Assembly (NCBI GenBank): GCA_030156945.1
Contig: JASGLT010000004.1
Location: forward strand, 44,116-108,115
From: Thermococcaceae archaeon
GTDB taxonomy: Archaea > Methanobacteriota_B > Thermococci > Thermococcales > Thermococcaceae
Direction of reading: 5' to 3'
Length of the DNA: 64,000 nt
Shown: positions 35,946 to 43,289 of the stretch, piece by piece
Numbering within the stretch: position 1 is the stretch's first letter
How the letters are laid out: each line of letters starts with the position of its first letter
Translations under genes and position numbers: made by a program
The notes under the pieces: generated by a model
What the model saw: only the letters and a program-made list of their open reading frames with translations
Database searches by the model: none
What the model was told of the DNA's origin: nothing

Positions 35946-36839
35946 TCAGTCATCATCCTCACAGAGGGCCTTCACAAGTATTCCCTCGCTTACAACGTTG
36001 TACTCCTTAATTATGGCCCCTTCGTTCAGATAGTAGTCCCCGCAGGAAGTGAACTCCCATTTGTCTCCTTTCTTCGTGCTCACGAGCCTTGTGTGAACCT
36101 TCACGGTCATCTGGGCGGTTTCGTTAGGGGCGAGCTCGACTTCCCACGTTATGTGGGAGGACTTTCCATGAAGCACCATCTCGTAGTCCCCGGTGGAGAT
36201 GGTTATGTTCTCCACTACGAATTCCCCGGGAACAACGTCGGTTATCGTGAGGTTCCTGGCCTTCCAGGGGTTTTCCAGGATTACAGCGAAGGCCCACTCC
36301 TCGTAGGTCTTCATGGGGACGGTGAGGTTGCCCTCAAGCAGTACCTTCTTTATGGTGGGCCCTCCCCTAACCACGAGCTTAAGGGGGCAAGCTGAGATTG
36401 AAGCGTCCCCATTCCCCCATTCCGCGTAAACCGACATCGGTATCAGGTATTCGCCCGGTGTAGCATCTCCAACGCTGACATGGCCCAAGAAGGTGTACTC
36501 CTCTTCGGGGTCTATGATCCTCGGAGCGTACTCACCATCGATCGCTATTAGAACCCCCGAGGGGAGACCCGAGTAGTCGGGCCAGAGGGTTACGCTGACG
36601 GCTCTAAGTTCGTTGAGGTGATTTCTGAGCGTGATGGCATTGAAATCCGCCTCCTCCCCAGCGTACGCCACAACAACCCCCGAATATCCATCCTCACAGT
36701 CAAAGCCCAGATACTCGTTTTCGTGAGGTACGACGTTTACTCTGACCTCTCTATTGGCCCCGAAGCTCACAAAAGTGCCGCTGGAACCAATGACCATCAT
36801 AGAACCCAAAAAGATTACCAGAATCAAAGCTTTCATCAT
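35946..36839 (-). CDS. large DUF1102-like exported protein
   Basis: A 297-residue secreted protein with a signal peptide (MMKALILVIFLGSMMVIGSS) followed by GTFVSFGANREVRVNVVPHE, which closely resembles the mature start of the two smaller DUF1102 proteins upstream (FRDYRVQRSSHIAVV and FAYFHADRNVHIQVV). The rest contains two beta-sandwich-like regions, the second (KVLLEGNLTVPMKTYEEWAF onward) like a COG1361-type extracellular Ig domain. Four or five Cys suggest disulfides. It overlaps the signal peptidase by 4 bases. Being larger and single-copy, it may be the base or tip of the structure built by the small subunits; this is an inference. Confidence 0.75.
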   Translation of the reverse strand: MMKALILVIFLGSMMVIGSSGTFVSFGANREVRVNVVPHENEYLGFDCEDGYSGVVVAYAGEEADFNAITLRNHLNELRAVSVTLWPDYSGLPSGVLIAIDGEYAPRIIDPEEEYTFLGHVSVGDATPGEYLIPMSVYAEWGNGDASISACPLKLVVRGGPTIKKVLLEGNLTVPMKTYEEWAFAVILENPWKARNLTITDVVPGEFVVENITISTGDYEMVLHGKSSHITWEVELAPNETAQMTVKVHTRLVSTKKGDKWEFTSCGDYYLNEGAIIKEYNVVSEGILVKALCEDDD

Positions 36840-37894
36840 AATCCAAACACCTCCGCTATGCGCCTGATTTTTAGGCTCCTTCTGTTTATCCTGAGTATCT
36901 CCTCGTTCCCGGCCCCTGAGATAATGTAAATGAGTGCCAGTAGCACTGCCACCTCCCCAAGAATCCCAAGCAGGGGGAAAGTCGGGCCCATCCCGTGGAG
37001 GTATGTAATCCAGGAGACTGGAAGTGTGCGGGGATAGGCGTTTATCCTAATCTTGGTCGAGTATATCGAAGTGTCCTCGGGGGCCTTCAGAGTGACGTTG
37101 AACTTTTTCTCGGCCTTCGGACCAAGGGAGAAACTCCTTTCAGAGATATCCTCCACGGGACCCCCTGCGGATACGTAGTACACCATCGGGTAAAAGTTGT
37201 TGTTCTTCACAGTCACTTCCCTCGAAAACTCTTCACCCGGCAGGTACCACCCTTCCCTGAGGCCTCCCCCAGATGTTACAACGTAGTCCAGGGGCACGAC
37301 CTCCCATGAAACAAAGACCGATATTGCGACCGTTATCAGAAGAATGACGGCGGCCATCATATAGAGGGTCCTGAAGCGTATCTTAAAGACACCCTTTTTT
37401 CTCCTGGCAACCTTACCCTGGCCCGAGAACGCAGCTATTCCGAGGAACGATAAAAGAACCCCGAGCAGGAGTTTTGTTTTATCCGAAAGCCCCTCCCCGA
37501 GGTAGTTTCCAAGAGCGGGTATCTTTATAACCCTTCCCGAGATAGAAACCACTTTCCCAGCCACATCTTTATCCCTAACCGCAGGTATTAAGCCGCTCTG
37601 CTGGTCGGGGGCTATGTTGTTGTCCCCCTTGGTGATGTAGCCGTCCTCCGTAACAGCAATCACCCTGTGCACCGTCCATCTCCCGTTGGCGTTGAAGACT
37701 ATTATGTCCCCAACTTCCGGGTGCCGCGAGAGGGGGTTGACGAAGAAGAGGTCGCCCTTCTCAATCGTTGGCCTCATGCTGCCAGAGTAAGCGTAGGAGA
37801 TGAAAATAGGCCTGTCAAGGAGAACCCCAATCAGAGAGCCCACCAGAAGGACTCCCACCGATATTAGCACTAAATACTCCAAAAACTGCCTCAT
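36836..37894 (-). CDS. sipW: SipW-type signal peptidase I with C-terminal extension
   Basis: A 352-residue membrane peptidase of family S26B, the archaeal/SipW type. After an N-terminal helix comes the catalytic Ser39 in SYAYSGSMRPTI, the catalytic His76 in GRWTVHRVIA (His replaces the Lys of bacterial enzymes) and the GDNN motif near 95. Past the protease domain are further helices and a lumenal beta-sandwich (EGWYLPGEEFSREVTVKNNN near 228), giving about 170 extra residues. SipW enzymes process TasA-like filament subunits in bacteria. The adjacent DUF1102 proteins are probably its substrates. It is coupled by ATGA overlaps on both sides. Confidence 0.9.
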   Translation of the reverse strand: MRQFLEYLVLISVGVLLVGSLIGVLLDRPIFISYAYSGSMRPTIEKGDLFFVNPLSRHPEVGDIIVFNANGRWTVHRVIAVTEDGYITKGDNNIAPDQQSGLIPAVRDKDVAGKVVSISGRVIKIPALGNYLGEGLSDKTKLLLGVLLSFLGIAAFSGQGKVARRKKGVFKIRFRTLYMMAAVILLITVAISVFVSWEVVPLDYVVTSGGGLREGWYLPGEEFSREVTVKNNNFYPMVYYVSAGGPVEDISERSFSLGPKAEKKFNVTLKAPEDTSIYSTKIRINAYPRTLPVSWITYLHGMGPTFPLLGILGEVAVLLALIYIISGAGNEEILRINRRSLKIRRIAEVFGL

Positions 37895-38073
37895 AAGGAA
37901 GAACCCCCAAGAACATCAGTAAAACCCGAGTCATAAACCACATCAGCATGATGAGAGCAAAATACGTCAAATGAATTAATGGAGGAAGACACGAGCTCTT
38001 TCACTGGATAAAAGGTCTCAGCACACAAATTGACTGAATACGTGTTCTCCTGGCAAATTTTCCTCATCTTCAT
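37891..38073 (-). CDS. possible 60-residue leader or small protein before sipW
   Basis: A 60-residue frame, MKMRKICQENTYSVNLCAET and onward, with no recognised domain and three to four Cys. Two facts support translation: the strong ribosome site GTGGAGGAGG directly before it, and the ATGA overlap of its stop with the sipW start, the coupling style used throughout this operon. Against it, the composition (Ser, Cys, Val, His) is odd for this genome and no signal peptide is seen. It could be a translated leader controlling sipW, or a degraded gene. It follows a terminator-like hairpin. Confidence 0.4.
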   Translation of the reverse strand: MKMRKICQENTYSVNLCAETFYPVKELVSSSINSFDVFCSHHADVVYDSGFTDVLGGSSL

Positions 38074-38084
38074 CCTCCTCCACT

Positions 38085-38102
38085 AAAAAGGGCAAAGGCC
38101 CT
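38085..38102 (-). terminator. hairpin plus T-run between DUF1102 genes and sipW
   Basis: Read on the minus strand, AGGGC-CTTT-GCCCT is followed at once by a run of T (GCCCTTTTTAG). This looks like a bacterial-style intrinsic terminator and would end most transcripts after the two DUF1102 genes, leaving a lower level for sipW and the genes after it. Confidence 0.55.
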
Positions 38103-38130
38103 AAGAAAGAAAGTTCTCACTTCAAATCAT

Positions 38131-38673
38131 TCACTCTACGGTTGGGCATTCCCCTGCCTCTGCGTAGAACTGGATCTGGCCGTCAAGGCTGCTTCCAGCG
38201 TCCACGCCGCTGCTGTCTATGATAAGGCCTATCCTGACAACGTCTCCTGGCATTACGGTCACTATGAGCTCGCTGGCCCCGGTGGTAACTCCAGGCACGT
38301 AGTCGCCCTCAAAGAAGGTAACCTCGTCCGCGCCGGTGTAGGTTATGTGCATGCAAATCGGCATGTTCTCCCAGAGGTGGTTGGTTACCCCAAATACCTC
38401 CTCGAACACGTAGGTGCTGTTCGGGCTTACGCCCTTTCCAAGTCCGTCTTCCCAGTTTGCGTTGTGTTCACTCAGGTCTATCACGAGCATTCCGTTGCTG
38501 TTTATGTAAGCGTAGGGCTGTAGGGGCTCCAAATCAATGAGCTCGTTGTCGTCGGGCACGACCTGAATATGGACGTTCCTGTCGGCGTGGAAGTAGGCGA
38601 AGTTGGCGCTGCTTGCGGTCACCGCTATAAGCATCCCTGCAAAGAGTATTACCAAACCAAGAATCTTTTTCAT
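38131..38673 (-). CDS. DUF1102 exported protein B (putative filament subunit)
   Basis: A 180-residue exported protein with a signal peptide (MKKILGLVILFAGMLIAVTA) and mature start ANFAYFHADRNVHIQVVPDD. It shares the block NELIDLEPLQPYAYINSNGMLVIDLS with DUF1102 protein A next door (NELIDLTPVQPYAYINDGGQ). The body is predicted beta sandwich, as in TasA/camelysin-type proteins processed by SipW. There are two Cys, near 102 and 175. It begins 5 bases after protein A ends. Polymerisation by donor-strand exchange is suggested only by analogy with TasA-like filaments. Confidence 0.82.
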   Translation of the reverse strand: MKKILGLVILFAGMLIAVTASSANFAYFHADRNVHIQVVPDDNELIDLEPLQPYAYINSNGMLVIDLSEHNANWEDGLGKGVSPNSTYVFEEVFGVTNHLWENMPICMHITYTGADEVTFFEGDYVPGVTTGASELIVTVMPGDVVRIGLIIDSSGVDAGSSLDGQIQFYAEAGECPTVE

Positions 38674-38678
38674 TTAGA

Positions 38679-39299
38679 TCACCCGCCTCCGCAAGTTATT
38701 GGTGCGTTGTCCGCGGGCCACGCCTGTACCGTGATGGTCACGTCGTAGCTTCCGAGGGTGTTTCCTGCAGCGAGTTCCATTCCGATACCAAGGGCCTCAC
38801 CGGGCTCAAGGTAGAAGCAAACGTCTCCGACTGCAGTGTCCGAGTTGTAGGGTTCTGCTGTTCCATCGGTCTCAGTCATGTGGCCGGTCGGGTCGTAGAA
38901 CGATACCTTTCCGCTGTCCGAGGATGTAACCCTTACCAGTATGACTTTGTTCTCCCAGAGGTGGTTGCTCACGTTGAAAACGTGGTCGAAGTTGTACCTG
39001 CTCTGCGGGCTCAGGCCGCTCCCAAGTGGGTGCTTCTCCTCATCGTACCAGTTGGCTGGGTCGTTGTGACCAGGCCAGTTTATGTTGTTTTCTGAGAAAT
39101 CGACGACGAGTTGTCCGCCGTCGTTAATGTATGCGTAGGGCTGGACTGGGGTGAGGTCGATGAGCTCGTTGTCGTCGGTTACGACGGCAATATGGGAGCT
39201 CCTCTGCACCCTGTAGTCCCTAAAGGTCGCGCTCGTCCCCAAAGCGAAGGCCGCCGCGATCATCAGCCCCAGCATACCCAGGGCAAAGACTTTTTTCAT
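38679..39299 (-). CDS. DUF1102 exported protein A (putative filament subunit)
   Basis: A 206-residue exported protein of the DUF1102 family. Signal peptide MKKVFALGMLGLMIAAAFAL ends near LGTSA, and the mature part starts with TFRDYRVQRSSHIAVV. The family block NELIDLTPVQPYAYINDGGQ follows, then a W- and N-rich beta region. The ATG at 39299 is chosen over an upstream in-frame codon because GGAGGAAAAAGAA supplies the ribosome site. It is the first structural gene after the control region and probably the most highly expressed, since a terminator-like hairpin follows its partner gene. Confidence 0.82.
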   Translation of the reverse strand: MKKVFALGMLGLMIAAAFALGTSATFRDYRVQRSSHIAVVTDDNELIDLTPVQPYAYINDGGQLVVDFSENNINWPGHNDPANWYDEEKHPLGSGLSPQSRYNFDHVFNVSNHLWENKVILVRVTSSDSGKVSFYDPTGHMTETDGTAEPYNSDTAVGDVCFYLEPGEALGIGMELAAGNTLGSYDVTITVQAWPADNAPITCGGG

Positions 39300-39375
39300 T
39301 TCTTTTTCCTCCAAACACTGAGGTCACTTCCCCGGGAAAGGTTACCCGAGGGAAGCTTAGACCCTACTACAACAA

Positions 39376-39435
39376 AGGCATATATAGTAAATTCCGAGTT
39401 ACTATCCGGACAGAAAGAGGTAACTACCCGTTACC
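39376..39435 (-). promoter_or_regulatory. DUF1102 operon promoter with GTTAC inverted repeats
   Basis: A TATA box reading TACTATATATGCC on the minus strand lies at about 39378-39390. Just upstream of it on that strand is a perfect inverted repeat GGTAAC-TACCC-GTTACC (39419-39435), and AGTTACTA lies near 39398. A further GGTTACCC lies downstream near 39341. Repeated GTTAC elements around one promoter look like sites for a dimeric regulator, plausibly one of the two winged-helix proteins encoded next door. Confidence 0.5.
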
Positions 39436-39446
39436 AGGGCGAGGGC

Positions 39447-39881
39447 TCACTCAAATGGCCTCACGCGCGTATGGTGAACTATACCAACCAAGAGATAAAT
39501 TCCCGCCGTGATGAGCAGAACCCCGCTCTTAATGTAGAAGCCAACGACGAGAAACATCAAAGACGTCAAGATGTAGAACGTGCTCCATCTGATATCGTGA
39601 TGTTTAACTACCTCCATGTAAACCGTGACGTCATCTGGAACCTCAAGCAGGGTTACGACGCCTCTCTCGAACTTAACAATCCCCTCCCTCTCAAGTTTGG
39701 GTATGTGTGTCTGAACAAGGCTCACGTAAACGCTTTTCCTGTGCTTCCTGGACGGATCGCCTTCCCTCTCAACTATGTATTCCACAACGTCCCTTAGCTC
39801 GCTCTTCCCGTTTCTTTCCTTCAGGTACTCTATGAGGAACATTCTCCTGTCGTTTCCGAGTATTGTCGTGGTTGCACCCAT
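39447..39881 (-). CDS. winged-helix regulator with two membrane helices
   Basis: A 144-residue protein. The N-terminal two thirds form a winged helix (LIEYLKERNGKSELRDVVEYI, then VSLVQTHIPKLEREGIVKF, near residues 16-80), like the DUF7344-type domain common beside archaeal surface gene clusters. The C terminus has two closely spaced membrane helices (about 103-137). The upstream frame is open, but AGGTGATTGC precedes the ATG at 39881. A membrane-bound regulator could sense the envelope state and control the DUF1102 operon, whose promoter lies just downstream. This is an inference from topology and position. Confidence 0.75.
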   Translation of the reverse strand: MGATTTILGNDRRMFLIEYLKERNGKSELRDVVEYIVEREGDPSRKHRKSVYVSLVQTHIPKLEREGIVKFERGVVTLLEVPDDVTVYMEVVKHHDIRWSTFYILTSLMFLVVGFYIKSGVLLITAGIYLLVGIVHHTRVRPFE

Positions 39882-39885
39882 GCAA

Positions 39886-40101
39886 TCACCTGACCCTGTA
39901 GTGCTTCCTCTTGTTTCCGTCCCAGTAGAAGGCCTCAAGGATGCCCCTATCAACCATACTCCTCAGCACCCTCTCTACCTTCTGCCTGGTGCAATCAACA
40001 CCCCTCTCGTGGAGGAACCGCGTGATGAAGGCCGCACTAAGCTCGCCGTGAGCCTTGAGTATGCTCTTGATTTCATTTTCAACATAATCGACCGTAACCA
40101 T
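39886..40101 (-). CDS. small winged-helix DNA-binding protein
   Basis: A 71-residue helix-turn-helix protein: KSILKAHGELSAAFITRFLH, then TRQKVERVLRSMVDRGILEAF, and a short wing with YWDGNKRKHYRVR. The ATG at 40101 follows GGAGGTGG and is used in preference to the longer open frame. It ends 4 bases before the membrane-bound regulator starts, so the two are one unit. A bulged inverted repeat lies directly upstream of its TATA box and may be an autoregulatory site. Confidence 0.78.
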   Translation of the reverse strand: MVTVDYVENEIKSILKAHGELSAAFITRFLHERGVDCTRQKVERVLRSMVDRGILEAFYWDGNKRKHYRVR

Positions 40102-40152
40102 TAAATCCACCTCCAAGTTAGGCACAAACACAGTAATACTACTCCGCTCTCA

Positions 40153-40190
40153 AACTATATAAGGGTTCGCAAAAAGGTTCTTTTTCGAAC
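40153..40190 (-). promoter_or_regulatory. regulator-pair promoter with bulged inverted repeat
   Basis: The TATA box reads CCTTATATAGTT on the minus strand (about 40153-40164). Immediately upstream on that strand is an inverted repeat with arms GTTCG(C)AAAAAG (40165-40176) and CTTTTTCGAAC (40180-40190), with one unpaired base. Its position against the BRE/TATA suits either repression or activation of the two winged-helix genes. Confidence 0.5.
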
Positions 40191-40479
40191 TTGGGCTGAT
40201 TTATAGTCCACATTCCAGTAAAAGACAAAAATCACAGTTTTTTAAGCGAAGAAAAGCCCCATTATTGATTACAGCTACTATAAGCGTCAGAAAGAACCAG
40301 TCAATAAACAACGAATTCCCAGTAACATGGACTGTCTCCCAGCCCTTACAGAAAATTGAAGGGAAAAGTCCGTCAAATGAGGAAGGATTAAACTGACGAA
40401 TCCAACCACAACTTCCGTTTCAAAGTTTAACATGAGGTTCGAATAAAGAAGTGGGGTTCGAGGTCTGGAGCCCGTTGAA
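40191..40479. other. intergenic region without a recognisable gene
   Basis: About 290 bases between the regulator promoter and tRNA-Gln. No frame with a ribosome site was found, and composition is A/T-rich. There is no C/D box pair or repeat array. It adjoins the tRNA downstream of which, in tRNA orientation, integration events often occur, so it may contain very old insertion debris. Confidence 0.35.
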
Positions 40480-40555
40480 TGGTAGCCCCGCGGGGATTCG
40501 AACCCCGGTCGCGGGATCCAGAGTCCCGCATGCTTGGCCGCTACACCACGGGGCT
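40480..40555 (-). tRNA. tRNA-Gln (anticodon CUG)
   Basis: A 76-nt cloverleaf on the minus strand. The acceptor stem pairs AGCCCCG with CGGGGCT, followed by discriminator A and an encoded CCA. The anticodon stem CGGGA/TCCCG holds the loop CTCTGGA, so the anticodon is CTG (Gln). The T arm contains GGTTCGAATC. A TATA box TTTATAAAT lies about 30 bases upstream on the minus strand (near 40583). No intron is seen. A decayed mobile element lies on its 5' side (higher coordinates). Confidence 0.95.
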
Positions 40556-40676
40556 GTGCCCGTTGGATAGCTCTTGGGGGAGATTTATAAATTTTGCCCC
40601 TGCGGGATATACTAAAAGGCCGTGCTCATTCCTTCCGATGTACGGAAAATAAAGAGTTAAAATACCCCTCCTAGTT

Positions 40677-41100
40677 GTGCCATCTTTCAGACATTCTTTT
40701 ATCCGAGAAAAACCGCCCGAGGCTTACGCAGCATATAAAGTATGGCCAATGCTATTAAACCTTGTAGCACACAAAGAGTTATACTACGAAAAAGAAGTCG
40801 AACTCACATTTCAAGAAGCAAAAAGAAGAGCTAAACAAAATATTCCCTCCTTGGGTCTCTCACACTGCCGATATAAAGCAACTGCAGGACTCAGTATTCC
40901 GAAAAGCTATTGAACTCTTAGGGTATGCATGGTTTATAGAGGTGGATTGGAGAGAGAAACTCATAAAAGTCAAAACCACCAGGAGAGTTGGCTCCGACTT
41001 AAAAGACCTCCTCATCAAAAAAGCTGCAGAGGGATACCTAGGAAAGAAAAGCGAAAAATCAGAATTAAAAAAGAAGAAGAGAAACCAAGGAGAGATTTAA
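40677..41100 (+). pseudogene. frameshifted mobile-element gene
   Basis: Coding signal runs through two frames. From 40677 the frame reads PSFRHSFIREKPPEAYAAYK and LTFQEAKRRAKQNI. At about 40845 it shifts, and the second frame continues WVSHTADIKQLQDSVFRKAI, ELLGYAWFIEVDWREKLIKV, then a Lys-rich tail to TAA at 41098-41100. The joined product would be about 140 residues, basic, and resembles small genes of Thermococcales plasmids and integrated viruses. I do not recognise a function. A/T-rich codons differ from the core genome. Confidence 0.6.
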
Positions 41101-41133
41101 CAAAATGGGTTCGCATAAGACGGAGGCAGGAAA

Positions 41134-41288
41134 ATGAGTGAGAGCCCGCTAAAATCATTGAGCTGTTAGCGAAATTTCATACCCAAGTCTACAAAAACGG
41201 AAGGATAGCAATTCCAAGCAATGAAAGAAAGTATTTTGGTTTAGATGCACATGATGTAGTCCTCCACAACAGGATTCAAAGATTATGA
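41134..41288 (+). pseudogene. AbrB/SpoVT-like DNA-binding fragment, broken
   Basis: After a start MSESPLK that runs into a stop, the frame one base off reads AKIIELLAKFHTQVYKNGRI, AIPSNERKYFGLDAHDVVL, then ends at 41288. This is an AbrB/SpoVT-type swapped-hairpin motif (V-x-x-N-G-R-I-x-I-P) truncated after the second strand. In intact form such proteins act as antitoxins or small regulators. It directly follows the decayed gene upstream and belongs to the same element. Confidence 0.55.
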
Positions 41289-41412
41289 TGTACGAAATTT
41301 GCACATTTATGTTCATTTAACGAATAGTTAAAGTAATAATCAAGTACGAAACTTATTTAAGCCTCGCATGGATACTCCCCATTAGGGATAGAGATTGTAG
41401 AGGGTGATCCTT

Positions 41413-42108
41413 GTGTGTGCCCAAGTGGCGAGAGAATACTATGCATTCTGGCAAAGATTCTTTAAGGACGTTCCCCTCCCTATGTTCACGGATATCACAT
41501 CGGTATCAGACGTATTCGAGAAAATACGAGCGCAAATAGATGAAAACTCTGATGAAATCCTACAAAAACTCCTGCAGATCGCCCCCGAGGAGGCAACTAA
41601 AGAATCCTACGAAAGAGCAATAAGAGAGATCAACACCATTATCCTATCTGAAACATCTCAATTCTTAAATGAACTCATAGAAGCCGCAGAAAACAACTAC
41701 CAGAATCCAGAAGAAGTCAAAGCGGAAATACTCAATATCTTAATTCCAGATATTGTGGAACTTCAAGCCCAAGTGAATGAATCAAACAAAAAACTATGGG
41801 AAAAAGCATTAAACAAAGACAACCTAACCGAAGATGAGATTAAACAATTTGAAATCCTCGACAAATTCTTATCCCTTGAGTCAAACCTCCTTGGAATAAT
41901 GGCAGAAAACAGGGATCTCAAGACTATAGAAGAACTAATCGGATACTTCCTTCTCCTGCTTCTAAGAGTGCTGAAGATTGTCGAAGAGAAAAGAGACATA
42001 GCTGAACTTGAAAAAGACTTCAAAATCATCGCGGAGAAAATAAAATCCCTAAATCCTGAACCAAGAGCAATAGACGATTACTTCATTGATGAACTCCTAG
42101 AAGACTGA
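41413..42108 (+). CDS. helical acidic protein upstream of PemK-like toxin (candidate antitoxin)
   Basis: A 231-residue, strongly helical acidic protein (for example EILQKLLQIAPEEATKESYE near 47 and a Leu-rich GYFLLLLLRVLKIVEEKRDI near 178). No DNA-binding motif is obvious. The likely start is the GTG at 41413, preceded by GAGGGTGAT; other in-frame starts exist. A TATA box ACTTATTTAAGCC lies about 50 bases upstream, with two copies of GTACGAAA(T/C)TT at 41290 and 41344. It lies 28 bases before the toxin gene. Its size is large for an antitoxin, so a different partner role remains possible. Confidence 0.7.
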   Translation: MCAQVAREYYAFWQRFFKDVPLPMFTDITSVSDVFEKIRAQIDENSDEILQKLLQIAPEEATKESYERAIREINTIILSETSQFLNELIEAAENNYQNPEEVKAEILNILIPDIVELQAQVNESNKKLWEKALNKDNLTEDEIKQFEILDKFLSLESNLLGIMAENRDLKTIEELIGYFLLLLLRVLKIVEEKRDIAELEKDFKIIAEKIKSLNPEPRAIDDYFIDELLED

Positions 42109-42136
42109 CTTCTTCGAAGCCGAAGGAGGACAAAAC

Positions 42137-42532
42137 ATGCTGAAACAAGGTGAAATATGGACAGCACCGTTTCCCTACTATGAACTCCAAAACAACAGCC
42201 AAAAATTCGTTTTAAAAGACAAAATAAGGCCCGTCATAATTGTCTCAGAGAATAAATTCAACTCAGATAACTTAGATGTCATAGTTTGCCAGGTATCCCG
42301 CCACAAAGACTACCGAATACTCAGCTTACGCCCGGAACTCAAAAAGAGGGTGATTATAATCTCTAACTCCAACCTAGTACCTGGAACGGGAAGGCTAAGG
42401 AACATAAGCATCATCAAGCCATTCAAACTATTCACCATTCCCAAGGACCTCGTTCTAAACGGAAAACTAATTGGAAAACTCGACCAGCCGACACTCCAAC
42501 AGCTGCTATCCAACATCCGCGGCCTCTTTTAG
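42137..42532 (+). CDS. PemK/MazF-like endoribonuclease toxin
   Basis: A 131-residue protein of the PemK/MazF (CcdB-fold) type. The opening QGEIWTAPFPYYE, then KIRPVIIVSENKFNSD near 35 and DVIVCQVSRH near 52, are the family's core strands with the Arg and the Ser/Thr expected to form the RNase site. The ATG follows CCGAAGGAGGAC. It is probably expressed with the helical protein before it. Being in A/T-rich, decayed surroundings, it looks like the surviving addiction module of a former mobile element. Confidence 0.82.
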   Translation: MLKQGEIWTAPFPYYELQNNSQKFVLKDKIRPVIIVSENKFNSDNLDVIVCQVSRHKDYRILSLRPELKKRVIIISNSNLVPGTGRLRNISIIKPFKLFTIPKDLVLNGKLIGKLDQPTLQQLLSNIRGLF

Positions 42533-43204
42533 CTCCCCTTCCAAACGGTAAACCTTATGCACAACCAAGGCACACAAAAAACAAGCAATCCCTCATTAGC
42601 TAAAATCTAAAAAGGATTTGAGATTGGAAAGGTTGCCGAGTTGTGGTGATCTCGCATCCATATATACCACAATGAAGCACATGGCCTCGGTGATAACGAG
42701 TGGGACAGAAGTGCACTATGGCCCACGAAAGTAAAGGCTCTCAAATTGCCCAAAAAAGCCCGAAAAGAGCGAAAGACAGGGAGTTCATTTGCACCTTAAT
42801 GAAGAAGTGGTCGGAGGTCTCAGAGAAGCAGGATATAGCCTCTCGATCCTCACAAATAAGCTCTTAAAAGAGAATTCAGAGAAGGTGAAGCGTATGGGGG
42901 CGGTTATTCCAAGAATGGTGGGTTTGACCAAAGAAACTTTGCTGGGCAAAAATTCCATTTTAACGGGCTTGTTCTACGTGAGTTTGCTTTGTAATCGACG
43001 CCTGAAGGTCTTTGTACTATGAGCAAACACTTGAAAATTGCTGATTAAATGTTGAGAACCTCGCTGAAATAAGGGGGTACATAGCGGCATTAACCTTTGA
43101 AGGAGCTTGTCAAAACAGCCAAAAACATTCCGCCAGCGCTCTTTGGGAAGCAAAGCTTCCCGAGATGTTGAGGCTTTGTCCCAAAATTCTTCAGAAAGGC
43201 TGTA
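42533..43204. other. decayed element DNA between toxin gene and tRNA-Asp
   Basis: A 670-base stretch without an intact gene. From about 42789 a frame reads HLNEEVVGGLREAGYSLSIL, then TNKLLKENSEKVKR and GLTKETLLGKN, like a short ribbon-helix-helix-type or virus-encoded protein. It has no good start, and coding signal jumps frame near 42950 (AGQKFHFNGLVLREFAL), so I read it as a pseudogene. Other structure: an inverted repeat TTGTGGT/ACCACAA (42641 and 42666) and a perfect hairpin GGGAAGC-AAA-GCTTCCC at 43145-43161. Confidence 0.5.
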
Positions 43205-43282
43205 TGGCGCCCGGGCCGGGATTTGAACCCGGGTCACGGGAGTGACAGTCCCGTATGATAGGCCGGGCTACACCACCCGGGC
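43205..43282 (-). tRNA. tRNA-Asp (anticodon GUC)
   Basis: A 78-nt cloverleaf on the minus strand. Acceptor stem GCCCGGG/CCCGGGC with discriminator G and encoded CCA; anticodon stem ACGGGA/TCCCGT holds the loop CTGTCAC, giving GTC (Asp). The T arm is CCCGGGTTCAAATCCCGG. It lies 7 bases downstream of 5S rRNA, so both are cut from one precursor, the usual Thermococcales arrangement. Confidence 0.96.
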
Positions 43283-43289
43283 GCGTGAT

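Noticed and set aside
40556..43204. A tRNA-end duplication (attachment site) flanking the decayed element
   Set aside because: I looked for repeats of the tRNA-Gln and tRNA-Asp 3' halves in the region and found none, so att sites are not claimed.
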